Counted from the first letter of the stretch, positions 54,457-62,936 are shown. The stretch is DNA of 64,000 nucleotides from Flavobacteriaceae bacterium UJ101 (GCA_001880285.1 CP016269.1:186001-250000), one strand, 5' to 3'. The notes: generated by a model not told the origin, from the letters alone. Translations and numbers: made by a program.

Positions 54457-54855
54457 TTAATAATTAGAATCAGGTCTATTTTTCCAAATAGCCATAAATT
54501 GAACTGTCGACATTTTACGTGCTGCATTTTTGGCTTTTTGTGCCTTCTCTCCTTCAAATAAAGAATCGATTGTTGTAAACCACAAATGTAACCATTGTCC
54601 AAAATGAGTTTGCTCAACTGTATATTTTAAGTTCTCATCCACTTTCTTATGAACTGCTGTTGGATTTCCTTTATATGCAGCTACGGCAAATAAATTTGTA
54701 ACCCAAAAATCAGTTAATTTAGACAAATGTGCAGGCCATTGATCTTCTGAAATATGACTATTAAAAATAGGCCCTAACATTTCATCTTCTCTTATCGCTT
54801 TATAAAAAGTATTTACTAGCAACGATACATCTTCCCTATTTTCTATTTTTTTCAT
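54457..54855 (-). CDS. Group III truncated hemoglobin
   Basis: A 132-residue globin-like protein: FYKAIREDEMLGPIFNSHI (about 17-35), HLSKLTDFWVTNLF (about 43-56), YKGNPTAVHKKV (about 60-71) and the proximal-histidine segment THFGQWLHLWFTTID (about 80-94). Group III trHbs bind O2 and NO and are often placed with NO or hypoxia genes. Last in the NO cluster, but a strong terminator separates it from norB, so it may also have its own promoter: TATATTTA lies a few bases before the ATG on the minus strand. Confidence 0.92.
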   Translation of the reverse strand: MKKIENREDVSLLVNTFYKAIREDEMLGPIFNSHISEDQWPAHLSKLTDFWVTNLFAVAAYKGNPTAVHKKVDENLKYTVEQTHFGQWLHLWFTTIDSLFEGEKAQKAKNAARKMSTVQFMAIWKNRPDSNY

Positions 54856-54871
54856 ACCTCTAAATATATGA

Positions 54872-54899
54872 AAAAGGGTATTGTAAACAATACCCTTTT
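54872..54899 (-). terminator. Terminator between norB and the truncated hemoglobin
   Basis: Perfect 12-bp stem AAAAGGGTATTG, loop of four bases, complement, then T-rich tail on the minus strand. Any expression of the hemoglobin from the cluster promoter must read through it. Confidence 0.88.
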
Positions 54900-54914
54900 A
54901 GATTAATGTTTATA

Positions 54915-57140
54915 TTATGCTCTATTTTTCATCTTCAAACAATACATTGTTTCTTCAACTGTAAACCAACAGAAGTAAACAATTCCACCTGAGAAAATAA
55001 CATCTCCAATGATACGCATCCATTTAATCACTTGTACTGAAGGTGAGTATAACAATTCAGCATCACGAGCAAATGAATATCCTTTTGTTATTGAAGTATA
55101 TGATTGAATTAAACCTATTGGTAATAAACTAAATACTACCATTGCAATCAATCCAATGTTCAATAACCAAAATGCTCTTTTTAACTTTTTACTATCCCAA
55201 CTTCTATCAGAATAGAATCGTAAACAAATTAAAATGAATCCCATACCTAACATTCCATACACCCCAAATAAAGCAGTATGTGCATGAACTGCTGTAGTAT
55301 TTAATCCTTGAATATAATATAAAGCAATTGGAGGATTAATTAAAAATCCAAATACTCCTGCTCCTAAGAAATTCCAGAAAGCAACTGAAATAAAGAAAAA
55401 GATAGGCCATTTATATCGTTGCATCCATTTTCTACTTTTTAATAAATCCCAACTTTCTTTTATTTCAAATCCCATTAACGTAAGAGGCACTACTTCTAAA
55501 GCACTAAAAGTGGCTCCTAAAGCAATTGCTTGAACTGGTGTACCAGAAAAATATAAGTGGTGTAATGTACCTATAATTCCTCCTGCTAAAAATATACTTG
55601 CAGATGCAATAGATGCTTTTCCAGCAGTTTTCATTGAAAGAACTCCCATTCTTGAGAATAAATAAGCAATTACAACGGTTGCAAAAACTTCAAAGAATCC
55701 TTCTACCCATAAGTGAACCAACCACCATCTCCAATAGTTGATTACCGGTAATGTACTATTCTCTCCATACATTAAACCTGAAAAGAAAAACATTCCAATA
55801 GCCATAACAGATACTAATAAAATAATCAATATATGCTTTGAAGAATCATTTTTACGAATACCATAAACTACATGTCTTCCCACCATAAACATCCAAAGAA
55901 TCAAGCCTATAGCTAAAAATATCTGCCAAAAACGACCTAAATCCATATATTCATATCCTTGATGTCCAAAGAAAAAGTTAGCTGTTAAATCTAAAAATTG
56001 ATGAACTCCTAACCATTCTCCTAACATAGATCCTAATACAATAACCAATAAAGCAACAAATAAGAAGTTAATCCCAAAGATTTGAAACTTCATTTCTTTA
56101 CCTGAAATTGCTGGAGCTAAAAATAACCCTGTTGCTAACCACGTAGCAGCAATCCAAAATACAGCTAATTGCTGATGCCATGTTCTTGTAATAGAATAAG
56201 GTAAATATTTCGCTAAATCAAAACCAAAAAATCCTTGTCCTTCTACGGTATAATGTACTGTTAACATTCCCAAAACAACTTGTAATGCGATTAGTAAGGA
56301 AATTACAAGATAATATTTCAATACTGCCTTTTGTGATCCTGTAAATTTCAAATCTAATAAAGGATCACTATCTGCTTTTGTAATCAATTCACCATGTTCA
56401 TGATTTAACAAATAATAATATGAAAGAAGTCCTACAAAGAACAGTAATAAAATAATTGAAAATCCTGACCAAATTAAAGAATCACTCGTTATTGTATTAT
56501 CAATTAAAGGTTCATGTGGCCAGTTTGAAGTATACGTATAATTTTTATTAGGTCTATTGGTACTTGCCGCCCACGAAGTCCAAAATAAAAAAGCATTTAG
56601 TTGCTCTAATTTTGTTTGATCTACTAAAGCTCCTTTTTGAATAGCGTATTCTGCTTTACCTTCAGAAAATATTTTACTATAGTGTTCAATATTACTTTTA
56701 ATTGCTGACAATCGTGCCTGTGAAATTGTAATGGATTTATCTTGAGGGTTATATGAATTTACCTTTACATCATTTATTAACCGAGCTTTCAATGCCGCTT
56801 TTTTCTCTACATCTAAATCATCATAACTCATATTAAAATCCGCTTTTGCCCAAGCATTAAGCATAAATACGGCTTCTTTATGAATCCAATCGGCCGTCCA
56901 ATCGGGCGCTACATAACTTCCATGCCCCCAAATAGATCCTACTTCCATTCCTCCAATTGATTCCCAAACATTTTGCCCTGTTTGTATATCTTTTTTAGTA
57001 TAAAAAACTTCTCCTGTCTCTTTTACTACTACTTTTTCTGGTATGGGAGGTTGTGTTTGATAAATATCCGTTCCAACCCAAATTAATGCAATAAATGACA
57101 GAACAACTACACTAATAAATCCTATCCAAATTTTTTTCAT
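54915..57140 (-). CDS. norB: Quinol-dependent nitric oxide reductase (qNOR)
   Basis: A 741-residue protein, the length of single-subunit qNOR. An N-terminal membrane anchor (about 7-27) precedes a soluble part fused in from NorC (GQNVWESIGGMEVGSIWGHGSYVAPDW, about 55-80, without heme-binding CxxCH), then twelve or so transmembrane helices with the heme-copper-oxidase-like histidines: TWHQQLAVFWIAATW (about 318-332), WRWWLVHLWVEGFFEVFATVV with the conserved glutamates (about 467-487), HHLYFSGTP and VHAHTALFG. It reduces 2 NO to N2O using quinol and detoxifies NO rather than conserving energy. It sits in a cluster with HTHP, cupin and truncated hemoglobin. Confidence 0.95.
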   Translation of the reverse strand: MKKIWIGFISVVVLSFIALIWVGTDIYQTQPPIPEKVVVKETGEVFYTKKDIQTGQNVWESIGGMEVGSIWGHGSYVAPDWTADWIHKEAVFMLNAWAKADFNMSYDDLDVEKKAALKARLINDVKVNSYNPQDKSITISQARLSAIKSNIEHYSKIFSEGKAEYAIQKGALVDQTKLEQLNAFLFWTSWAASTNRPNKNYTYTSNWPHEPLIDNTITSDSLIWSGFSIILLLFFVGLLSYYYLLNHEHGELITKADSDPLLDLKFTGSQKAVLKYYLVISLLIALQVVLGMLTVHYTVEGQGFFGFDLAKYLPYSITRTWHQQLAVFWIAATWLATGLFLAPAISGKEMKFQIFGINFLFVALLVIVLGSMLGEWLGVHQFLDLTANFFFGHQGYEYMDLGRFWQIFLAIGLILWMFMVGRHVVYGIRKNDSSKHILIILLVSVMAIGMFFFSGLMYGENSTLPVINYWRWWLVHLWVEGFFEVFATVVIAYLFSRMGVLSMKTAGKASIASASIFLAGGIIGTLHHLYFSGTPVQAIALGATFSALEVVPLTLMGFEIKESWDLLKSRKWMQRYKWPIFFFISVAFWNFLGAGVFGFLINPPIALYYIQGLNTTAVHAHTALFGVYGMLGMGFILICLRFYSDRSWDSKKLKRAFWLLNIGLIAMVVFSLLPIGLIQSYTSITKGYSFARDAELLYSPSVQVIKWMRIIGDVIFSGGIVYFCWFTVEETMYCLKMKNRA

Positions 57141-57168
57141 TATATATCATTTAATATTTTTCAATATC

Positions 57169-57186
57169 ACAAGAGTATGCTCTTGT
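57169..57186 (-). promoter_or_regulatory. Hairpin or operator just upstream of norB
   Basis: ACAAGAGTATGCTCTTGT has 7-bp perfect arms and a 4-base centre, 29 bases before the norB start. No T-run follows, so it is not a terminator; it may be an mRNA-stability hairpin or a second regulator site. Confidence 0.45.
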
Positions 57187-57217
57187 AATGTCTTTTGATC
57201 CCCTTATCTTGTTAAAA

Positions 57218-57448
57218 TTATTTCCAATAATTATTTGCTGCTGATATCGTTTGAAAATTCACAGCAATAACGTGTGAAGCAGCTGTTAATCCTTCTGCAT
57301 TATTAGCATAATCAGGACGTAATTTTTTTAATACTTCAACATCGGGCTGAGTTGATTTAACTCCCATTCTAGATAATTTAATCGCTAATTCAAATCCTTC
57401 TTGAGGTGTAGCCGTTTGTAGTGATTCTAACCAAACTTCTTTATCCAT
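57218..57448 (-). CDS. Hexameric tyrosine-coordinated heme protein (HTHP)
   Basis: A 76-residue protein from the ATG at 57448 (MDKEVWLESLQTATPQEGFE); the longer frame to 57514 overlaps the cupin gene and is not family sequence. It follows the HTHP pattern closely: TATPQEGFELAIKLSRMGVKSTQPD, KLRPDYANNAEGLTAASHV with the heme-ligand tyrosine at Y47 (Tyr45 in the Silicibacter pomeroyi protein), and the C-terminal NYWK. HTHP forms a hexamer with one heme per subunit and shows peroxidase and weak catalase activity in vitro; its physiological role is unknown. Here it is sandwiched between cupin and norB, which suggests a role in NO or peroxynitrite handling. Confidence 0.9.
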   Translation of the reverse strand: MDKEVWLESLQTATPQEGFELAIKLSRMGVKSTQPDVEVLKKLRPDYANNAEGLTAASHVIAVNFQTISAANNYWK

Positions 57449-57458
57449 TTTTTTATTT

Positions 57459-57791
57459 TTATATGTTTTTAACTCTTTGTAAAGAATCGGACTTCGATAA
57501 TGTAAGACGAACAATACTTTCTTTTACTGCTGTTAAATCATGTGGGACTCCACCTTCTAACGTTATAAGATCCCCTTCTTTTAATAATACTATTTGATTA
57601 TTAACTCCAAATTTTATTTCTCCTTTAAAAACTTGAACCACTATAGGATAAGGTGTTTGGTGCTCTTGCATAATCTGACCTTCTTTAAAAGAAATACGGA
57701 TTTCTTTACTAAAATCACTTTCCAAAAGAAGCTTAATTGCAGGCTTAGAATCATTAAATTCTAAATTTTCTAAAATTGAACTCGTTTTCAT
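57459..57791 (-). CDS. Cupin-domain protein of the NO cluster
   Basis: A 110-residue single-domain cupin: SFKEGQIMQEHQTPYPIVVQVFKGEIKF (about 34-61) and LKEGDLITLEGGVPHDLTAVKES (about 69-91) supply the two cupin motifs, with EHQTP and PHDL as likely metal-ligand regions. First gene of the NO cluster; stop at 57459 and HTHP start at 57448 are 10 bases apart. Its role is unknown; small cupins can be metal-dependent dioxygenases or sensors. Confidence 0.85.
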   Translation of the reverse strand: MKTSSILENLEFNDSKPAIKLLLESDFSKEIRISFKEGQIMQEHQTPYPIVVQVFKGEIKFGVNNQIVLLKEGDLITLEGGVPHDLTAVKESIVRLTLSKSDSLQRVKNI

Positions 57792-57814
57792 ATCGTATTT
57801 GTTTTATTTTGCTA

Positions 57815-57860
57815 CAAACTTATAGTGAACATTGAGCTCATTTTTATGACATATGTCATA
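57815..57860 (-). promoter_or_regulatory. Promoter and operator of the NO cluster
   Basis: TAAGTTTG on the minus strand (57815-57822) is the -7 element; the expected -33 position is poor (TAAA). A perfect 16-bp palindrome TATGACATATGTCATA (57845-57860) is centred about 42-44 bases before the expected start of transcription, the class II activator position of Crp/Fnr proteins. Confidence 0.65.
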
Positions 57861-57911
57861 TTTACATTTTTATTTTGTAAAACTTTATAATCATTATTTA
57901 AAAGAAATCAA

Positions 57912-57954
57912 TAAAAAACGCCTCAAAACATGATGTTTGGAAGCGTCTTTTTAA
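57912..57954 (-). terminator. Terminator of the FAD oxidoreductase gene
   Basis: Imperfect hairpin with arms ACGCTTCCAAACAT and ATGTTTTGAGGCGT on the minus strand and T-rich tail. Confidence 0.7.
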
Positions 57955-57972
57955 TAAAAATTAAAGTTTTAA

Positions 57973-59238
57973 CTATAATTGCCCATCGTTTTCAGATGCT
58001 ATAATTTCTTTCATGATTGAAGCATTATCATATCGATTAGGATGGAAATATGCTGCATAAGATGGTAATACTTGCTTTCCTACAATATAGTCTGCGCAGA
58101 GCTCTCCAGCAGCACAAGCTGTCATCGTTCCAAAACCTGAAAAGGCCCCTACTATAAAAATATTTCTATCTTTACTCGGACCAATGATGGGCCAATTTTC
58201 TTTAGTTCTTGTATAATAACCTGCATACTGAATTAAAGGAGTTGGAATATCATCTTCATATTTTTTTAATTCGGGAATAAATCGTGAGGCTCCTTTTAAA
58301 ACTACATTAGGAAAAAGATCCATTCGTTCTATTTCCCATTTTGGATTAATTTCTTTTTGACGATTAAATGCCCATCCCATTTTTATACCTCCCGAATCAG
58401 GTTTTACATGAAGACCTCCTGGAAACTTATTTAAAAGCCAATAATCACTCTGTTCTTCTTCTAAAAAAATCTTCTCCTCCTCTGTCCAATCCAAATACTG
58501 TTCGTCAGCATAGATTGTAAAAGGCATCTTTGAATCGATAATTTTTTCTGGATCAGGAATAATAAACTTCCTTTGAACAATATTCTCTATTGGAAATTCT
58601 AAATCTACCATTTGTGCTATTTCATTTAAAAAAGGTCCTACTGCAATAACTAATTTATCTGACTGTATCGTCGTTTCTCTTTCTTTTATTTTAATTGAAT
58701 AATTTTCATTTTTTTCAATAGCTACAATTTCTCCTTCTACAAACTGAACTCCATTCTTTTTAGCTTGTTTTAGTAATAAATTACCCAAAGCTTGAACATC
58801 TACATTTCCTGCTTTTTTAATTTCTATTACTTTTTTAACATCGTCACTTAAAGCTTTATTTTTTTCTTTAATTTCATCCTCATTCGTAATTTCATTTAAA
58901 GCTGTCGAATTTTCTTTCTCAACAGTTCTTGAAGAAAAAATAGGATTTCCTTTATTCTTACTTATAAAATCATATCCTGAATATTCCATTTTAAAAGCTT
59001 CTTCCCCAAACTCAGCCCTCAATTCTTCCATTAAATTGATACTTCGTGTTGAAAAATCAGTCATACATTGTTGGGGCCAATAATCTCTGAAGTTTTCACC
59101 TGATTTACTTGTTGTGAATGACAAAGGCTGTTGTTTATCTATTAAAACAATAGAGCCTTTCCGGTATTTTTTTGATAAATAATAAGCTGTAGCAACTCCT
59201 ATTATTCCAGCTCCGCAAATTACAATATTTGTTTTCAT
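57973..59238 (-). CDS. FAD-dependent oxidoreductase of the DAO family
   Basis: A 421-residue protein with the FAD/NAD-binding GAGIIGVATAYYLSKKY (9-25) and the closing GAFSGFGTMTACAAGELCADYI (its core GFGTMTACAAGE, near 376) of D-amino-acid or glycine-oxidase-like proteins. Middle part KLVIAVGPFLNEIAQMV and KIIDSKMPFTIYADEQYLDW fit the substrate domain of sarcosine/glycine oxidase-like enzymes. The substrate is unknown. It is immediately upstream of the NO cluster on the same strand but has its own terminator, so it is unlikely to be co-regulated. Weak promoter TATCTTTA at 59255-59262. Confidence 0.85.
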   Translation of the reverse strand: MKTNIVICGAGIIGVATAYYLSKKYRKGSIVLIDKQQPLSFTTSKSGENFRDYWPQQCMTDFSTRSINLMEELRAEFGEEAFKMEYSGYDFISKNKGNPIFSSRTVEKENSTALNEITNEDEIKEKNKALSDDVKKVIEIKKAGNVDVQALGNLLLKQAKKNGVQFVEGEIVAIEKNENYSIKIKERETTIQSDKLVIAVGPFLNEIAQMVDLEFPIENIVQRKFIIPDPEKIIDSKMPFTIYADEQYLDWTEEEKIFLEEEQSDYWLLNKFPGGLHVKPDSGGIKMGWAFNRQKEINPKWEIERMDLFPNVVLKGASRFIPELKKYEDDIPTPLIQYAGYYTRTKENWPIIGPSKDRNIFIVGAFSGFGTMTACAAGELCADYIVGKQVLPSYAAYFHPNRYDNASIMKEIIASENDGQL

Positions 59239-59410
59239 TTCTACTTTTTCATATTAAAGATAGTCGATCTTTTTTCATAGATAAATGCCTTCTATTTTTA
59301 AAAGTTTAAAAAATTATGATATTATAAGTTATTTTCTTTCTTAATCATCATATTTCAAAAAATACCTTTCAAAAAAGAGATTAAATTACCATTTCATTTA
59401 AATGTATAAA

Positions 59411-59445
59411 AAAAGCACTTAAAAAAGATCTTTTTAGGTGCTTTA
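59411..59445 (-). terminator. Terminator of the exported-paralog cluster
   Basis: AAAGCACTTAAAAA and TTTTTAGGTGCTTT arms with the loop GATC region, followed on the minus strand by seven T. Confidence 0.85.
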
Positions 59446-59465
59446 CAATATTGTGTGGTAATTAA

Positions 59466-60569
59466 CTATTCTGTTACTAATCCCCATTTACATGAAAAAT
59501 ACTCATCTTGTTTAGCTACATCATCTGCACTTAATATTCTATCATAGAAAAAAACTTCATGAAATCTTGCTGGTGCTGATTTAGTATCTGCAACATTTAA
59601 AAAAAATCGTAATCGATCAAAAGCCGAACCTCCTGTTACACTAGGTGACGCTATTAAACCGCCATCTATATAAAAGAAAAATTGCCCTCCTCGTGTTGAC
59701 GCATTTCCATCGTCATCTTTATATGACAGTCTAAATAAATGTAATTGATCATCAATTGCAGGCCCACAAAAATCTCTTCTAGAACTGGCTTCTGTTGTTT
59801 CTTGATGTCTCAAAATATATAACCCTTTCGAAACTGAATTTCCTGTATTTGCACAAGTAATAGCACCTGTTCCTCCTTGACCTATCTGCCAAGCTCCAAT
59901 ACCATTTGAACCTGCTGAGGCAAAAAACATTCCATTAAGAATATCAGTAGAAGTTGTAAAACCAGCAATCATAAATAAATCAAAATCTTTATTATCAAAT
60001 GATTCTCCTGCTTGAAAAGTATATTCTAAACCTGAATCTGAAAAACTAGCATTAGAACTTACTGAATTACTTGTTCTATACGATGTACGTAAAACATCAT
60101 CATATTCTATTAAATTTTGTCTGGTCGTTCTTAAATTTCTACCATTTCCCGAAAGATCATTAACAAAACGAAGGTTTCCAACTTCAAACCCGGAATCCAA
60201 AGGTGTATTTCCATTCCAATCAATAACACTTGTACGATCTGAAGCGTCTACATATAAAAATTTAGCTAATGTAGCTGGGAAATTAGCTGAAACCGTAGAA
60301 CCACAACAGTAATTATACCATTCTGCTGTTTCATCATTATAGGTTTCTACACAACCAATATCCGTATTAAAAATTGCCAATCCATCAACCGGAGAACTAA
60401 TAGCATCTCTCTGGACTTCTGTTAATCTTGGCATTATTAAAGCTCCTTTTGAATTACTTTTCACTTCTAAAACAGCATCAGAAGTCACAGTTGAAGTCCC
60501 AATTCCTACTTGCGCAAAAACAATTGAACAAAGGAAACTATATATTATTGTAATTTGTATTTTTTTCAT
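59466..60569 (-). CDS. Exported LamG-like protein, paralog 1 of 3
   Basis: A 367-residue protein with signal peptide (MKKIQITIIYSFLCSIVFAQ). Residues about 20-95 form the QVGIGT-type head (GALIMPRLTEVQRDAI, GLAIFNTDIGCVETYN, NYCC with paired cysteines). Residues about 100-367 look like a LamG/concanavalin-A-like sandwich: DLSGNGRNLRT, LYILRHQETTEASS, CGPAIDDQLHLFRLSY, GQFFFYIDGGLI, HEVFFYDRILSADDVAKQDEYFSCKWG. It may bind a glycan or protein. It shares 30-40% apparent similarity by eye with the next two genes; cysteines are conserved at the same places. Last gene of the cluster. Confidence 0.8.
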   Translation of the reverse strand: MKKIQITIIYSFLCSIVFAQVGIGTSTVTSDAVLEVKSNSKGALIMPRLTEVQRDAISSPVDGLAIFNTDIGCVETYNDETAEWYNYCCGSTVSANFPATLAKFLYVDASDRTSVIDWNGNTPLDSGFEVGNLRFVNDLSGNGRNLRTTRQNLIEYDDVLRTSYRTSNSVSSNASFSDSGLEYTFQAGESFDNKDFDLFMIAGFTTSTDILNGMFFASAGSNGIGAWQIGQGGTGAITCANTGNSVSKGLYILRHQETTEASSRRDFCGPAIDDQLHLFRLSYKDDDGNASTRGGQFFFYIDGGLIASPSVTGGSAFDRLRFFLNVADTKSAPARFHEVFFYDRILSADDVAKQDEYFSCKWGLVTE

Positions 60570-60591
60570 TTTTCAAAATTCTATTATAATT

Positions 60592-61647
60592 TTAAATTCC
60601 CCATTGACAAGTTAAATACTTTTCTTGTTCTGAAGCATCTTGTGTACTTAAAACTCGATCATAAATTATGACAGATTGTATTTTTGATTGAGAAGAGATA
60701 GTACCTGCTCTATTCTGAAATAAGCGAACACGATCAAAAACTGCTCCATTTAAGGTTGTTGATTCAATTAATTCATTATCTATATAAAAAGAAACAGTAG
60801 AGGCTCCAGAGTCATAAGATATACGAAAAAGATGTTCTTTATCATCAATTGCTGGTCCACAAATATTAGCAGTTGCTCCACTATTATTCAATTTTAATAT
60901 ATATCTTCCTGTACCTAACACTCCTCCTGTAAGGTTAGAACATGGAACTGAAGATCCTTGTCCTAATTCCCAAGTACCATTCCCGGTTGTATTAGACGAA
61001 GCCATTAACATAGCATCAGAAGAAGCTGTACTCGATTGAAAACCACCTAGAAGTGTCATATCAAAATCTTTTCCAGAAAGCTCCTGACCACTAGTAAATA
61101 CGTGTTCTAAAGCATTATTTGAACTTCCATCTACAGATAAATAATTATCAATCACATAGGAATTTTGTGCAAAATTTGTATACGATATATAATTTGCTGC
61201 TGTAGCTTGAAGATTTCTACCATTTGATGAACGATCAAGCCAGCTTGCTACATCATTTTCATCAAATGAAGTTTGATTTGCTGTAAAACCATTTGCATCT
61301 ACTACACTTGTTTTATCAGCTAATGTTACATATAAATATTTATCTATCTGACTTAAATAATCTGCTGTAATCTTATCTTGACAACATGGACTAAACCATG
61401 TTTGAGTTTGTGCATTATAGAATTCCAGACACTTTAAATCTGTATTATAAATCGTTAATCCGTTTGAAATTGCTCCTATAGCATTTCGTTCAACCACTGA
61501 TAATCTTGGATACAAAATCCCTTGATCAGAAGATTCTACATGTAGTATAGCTGACGCATCTACATTTATTGCATTTTTTGATATTCCAACTTGTCCAAAA
61601 GCATGTATTAAACAAGTACTTAAAATTAAAAGTATATACTGTTTCAT
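60592..61647 (-). CDS. Exported LamG-like protein, paralog 2 of 3
   Basis: A 351-residue protein from the ATG at 61647 (MKQYILLILSTCLIHAFGQ), which starts the signal peptide; the longer frame to 61671 would overlap the next gene. It has the same parts as its neighbours: QVGISKNAI head, GLTIYNTDLKCLEFYN, WFSPCCQD, then WLDRSSNGRNLQAT, CGPAIDDKEHLFRISYD, TVSFYIDNELIES and VLSTQDASEQEKYLTCQWG. Only 22 bases from paralog 1 and 5 bases from paralog 3, so it is in one operon with them. Confidence 0.8.
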   Translation of the reverse strand: MKQYILLILSTCLIHAFGQVGISKNAINVDASAILHVESSDQGILYPRLSVVERNAIGAISNGLTIYNTDLKCLEFYNAQTQTWFSPCCQDKITADYLSQIDKYLYVTLADKTSVVDANGFTANQTSFDENDVASWLDRSSNGRNLQATAANYISYTNFAQNSYVIDNYLSVDGSSNNALEHVFTSGQELSGKDFDMTLLGGFQSSTASSDAMLMASSNTTGNGTWELGQGSSVPCSNLTGGVLGTGRYILKLNNSGATANICGPAIDDKEHLFRISYDSGASTVSFYIDNELIESTTLNGAVFDRVRLFQNRAGTISSQSKIQSVIIYDRVLSTQDASEQEKYLTCQWGI

Positions 61648-61652
61648 ATTCG

Positions 61653-62732
61653 TTAATTTTGAACTCCCCATTTACATGTTAAATATTCTGTTTGTGCTCC
61701 TTGATCTGATTCGCTTAATATATTATCATAAAAAGCAACTTCTTGGATATTCGCTAAAGAGGTTACTCCTCCTGCTCTATTTCTAAAAAAACGTAATCGA
61801 TTAAAACGACTTCCATTGCTTGCTGGTGCAGTAGCAATTTGTTCTCCATCTATATAAATTGTAAAAACACCATCATTAGTACCTGTATTTCCATCAGGGT
61901 TAGCTTCTAGAGTAACTCTAAATAAATGAAGTTTATCATCAATTGCTGGCCCACAAACTTCATAAAAACTTCCACTTTCAGAATAACGGAAAACATATTT
62001 TCCTTCTCCATCACCAGAAGTATTGTCACAAGCAGCAGATGAAGAACCTTGCCCAATCTGAAAAGAACCATCTATGGTGCTATCATATGAAGAAAAGAAT
62101 ACAGCATTGGTAACAGCTGTAGCACTTGGAAAACCTGCTACAATATTTAAATCAAAATCTTGATCATCAAAATTTTCAGCTCCGGTAAGCTCATATTCTA
62201 AATCTCCATTCGAACTTGCATTAGAAGCTATATAAATTTCTGAATAATAACTTGATTGTGGAATCGATATATACTCAATTAAATTAGTGCTTGTTGTTTT
62301 TAAATGTCTATCATTACCTGATAAATCAGATAACTGTTCAACATTATTTGAATTAAACCCTGTTTGGGCCGCATTCGTACCACTAAAATCTATTACAGAT
62401 GTTGCTTCACTAGCATCTATGTATAAAAATTTAGTTAATGTACTTGGAAAATTAGCTGCTACCTTCGCTGCACAACAATAATTAAACCAAGTACCATCTG
62501 TGGCATTATACGATTCCATACATCCAAGTTCTGTATTGTATACTAACAATCCGTTAGCTGGACTTGAAATATTGGCTCTTTGGCTATTAGTTAATTGAGG
62601 AATAACAACTCCTTTGTCTGAACTTTTAATCTCAATAAAAGCTGACGGATCAATTACTTCTGTACCGATACCTACTTGCGCATGTAAAGAAGAAGCTCCT
62701 AGAATACTTATAAATAAAAATTTCCCCCTCAT
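61653..62732 (-). CDS. Exported LamG-like protein, paralog 3 of 3
   Basis: A 359-residue protein, first in the three-gene operon; signal peptide MRGKFLFISILGASSLHAQ. QVGIGTEVIDPSAFIEI head, GLLVYNTELGCMESYN, WFNYCCAAK, then DLSGNDRHLKTT, CGPAIDDKLHLFRVTLEAN, GVFTIYIDGEQIA and DQGAQTEYLTCKWGV. Promoter -7 TATTTTTG at 62814-62821 on the minus strand. The three copies likely arose by tandem duplication and now differ mainly between the conserved blocks. Confidence 0.8.
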   Translation of the reverse strand: MRGKFLFISILGASSLHAQVGIGTEVIDPSAFIEIKSSDKGVVIPQLTNSQRANISSPANGLLVYNTELGCMESYNATDGTWFNYCCAAKVAANFPSTLTKFLYIDASEATSVIDFSGTNAAQTGFNSNNVEQLSDLSGNDRHLKTTSTNLIEYISIPQSSYYSEIYIASNASSNGDLEYELTGAENFDDQDFDLNIVAGFPSATAVTNAVFFSSYDSTIDGSFQIGQGSSSAACDNTSGDGEGKYVFRYSESGSFYEVCGPAIDDKLHLFRVTLEANPDGNTGTNDGVFTIYIDGEQIATAPASNGSRFNRLRFFRNRAGGVTSLANIQEVAFYDNILSESDQGAQTEYLTCKWGVQN

Positions 62733-62813
62733 TTGTTTATTTTATATATTTAAATTTCCCTTTTTGTAATCATTTCATAATTAAATGTCTCATATAACTT
62801 TATTACAAAACTA

Positions 62814-62821
62814 CAAAAATA
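62814..62821 (-). promoter_or_regulatory. -7 element of the exported-paralog operon
   Basis: TATTTTTG on the minus strand; predicted leader about 75 bases. Confidence 0.5.
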
Positions 62822-62903
62822 ACACCAAAAAAAACACATTATTTTAAATTCATAAAATAAATACGTATTTTGAATATATAAATATATACAAAACAGGAAT
62901 AAA

Positions 62904-62936
62904 AAAACCATTCTATTCGATGAATAGAATGGTTTT
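62904..62936 (-). terminator. Terminator of tRNA-Ser
   Basis: Perfect 15-bp stem AAAACCATTCTATTC with a 3-base loop and its complement; the minus strand ends in seven T. Its first base overlaps the CCA end of the tRNA. Confidence 0.9.
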
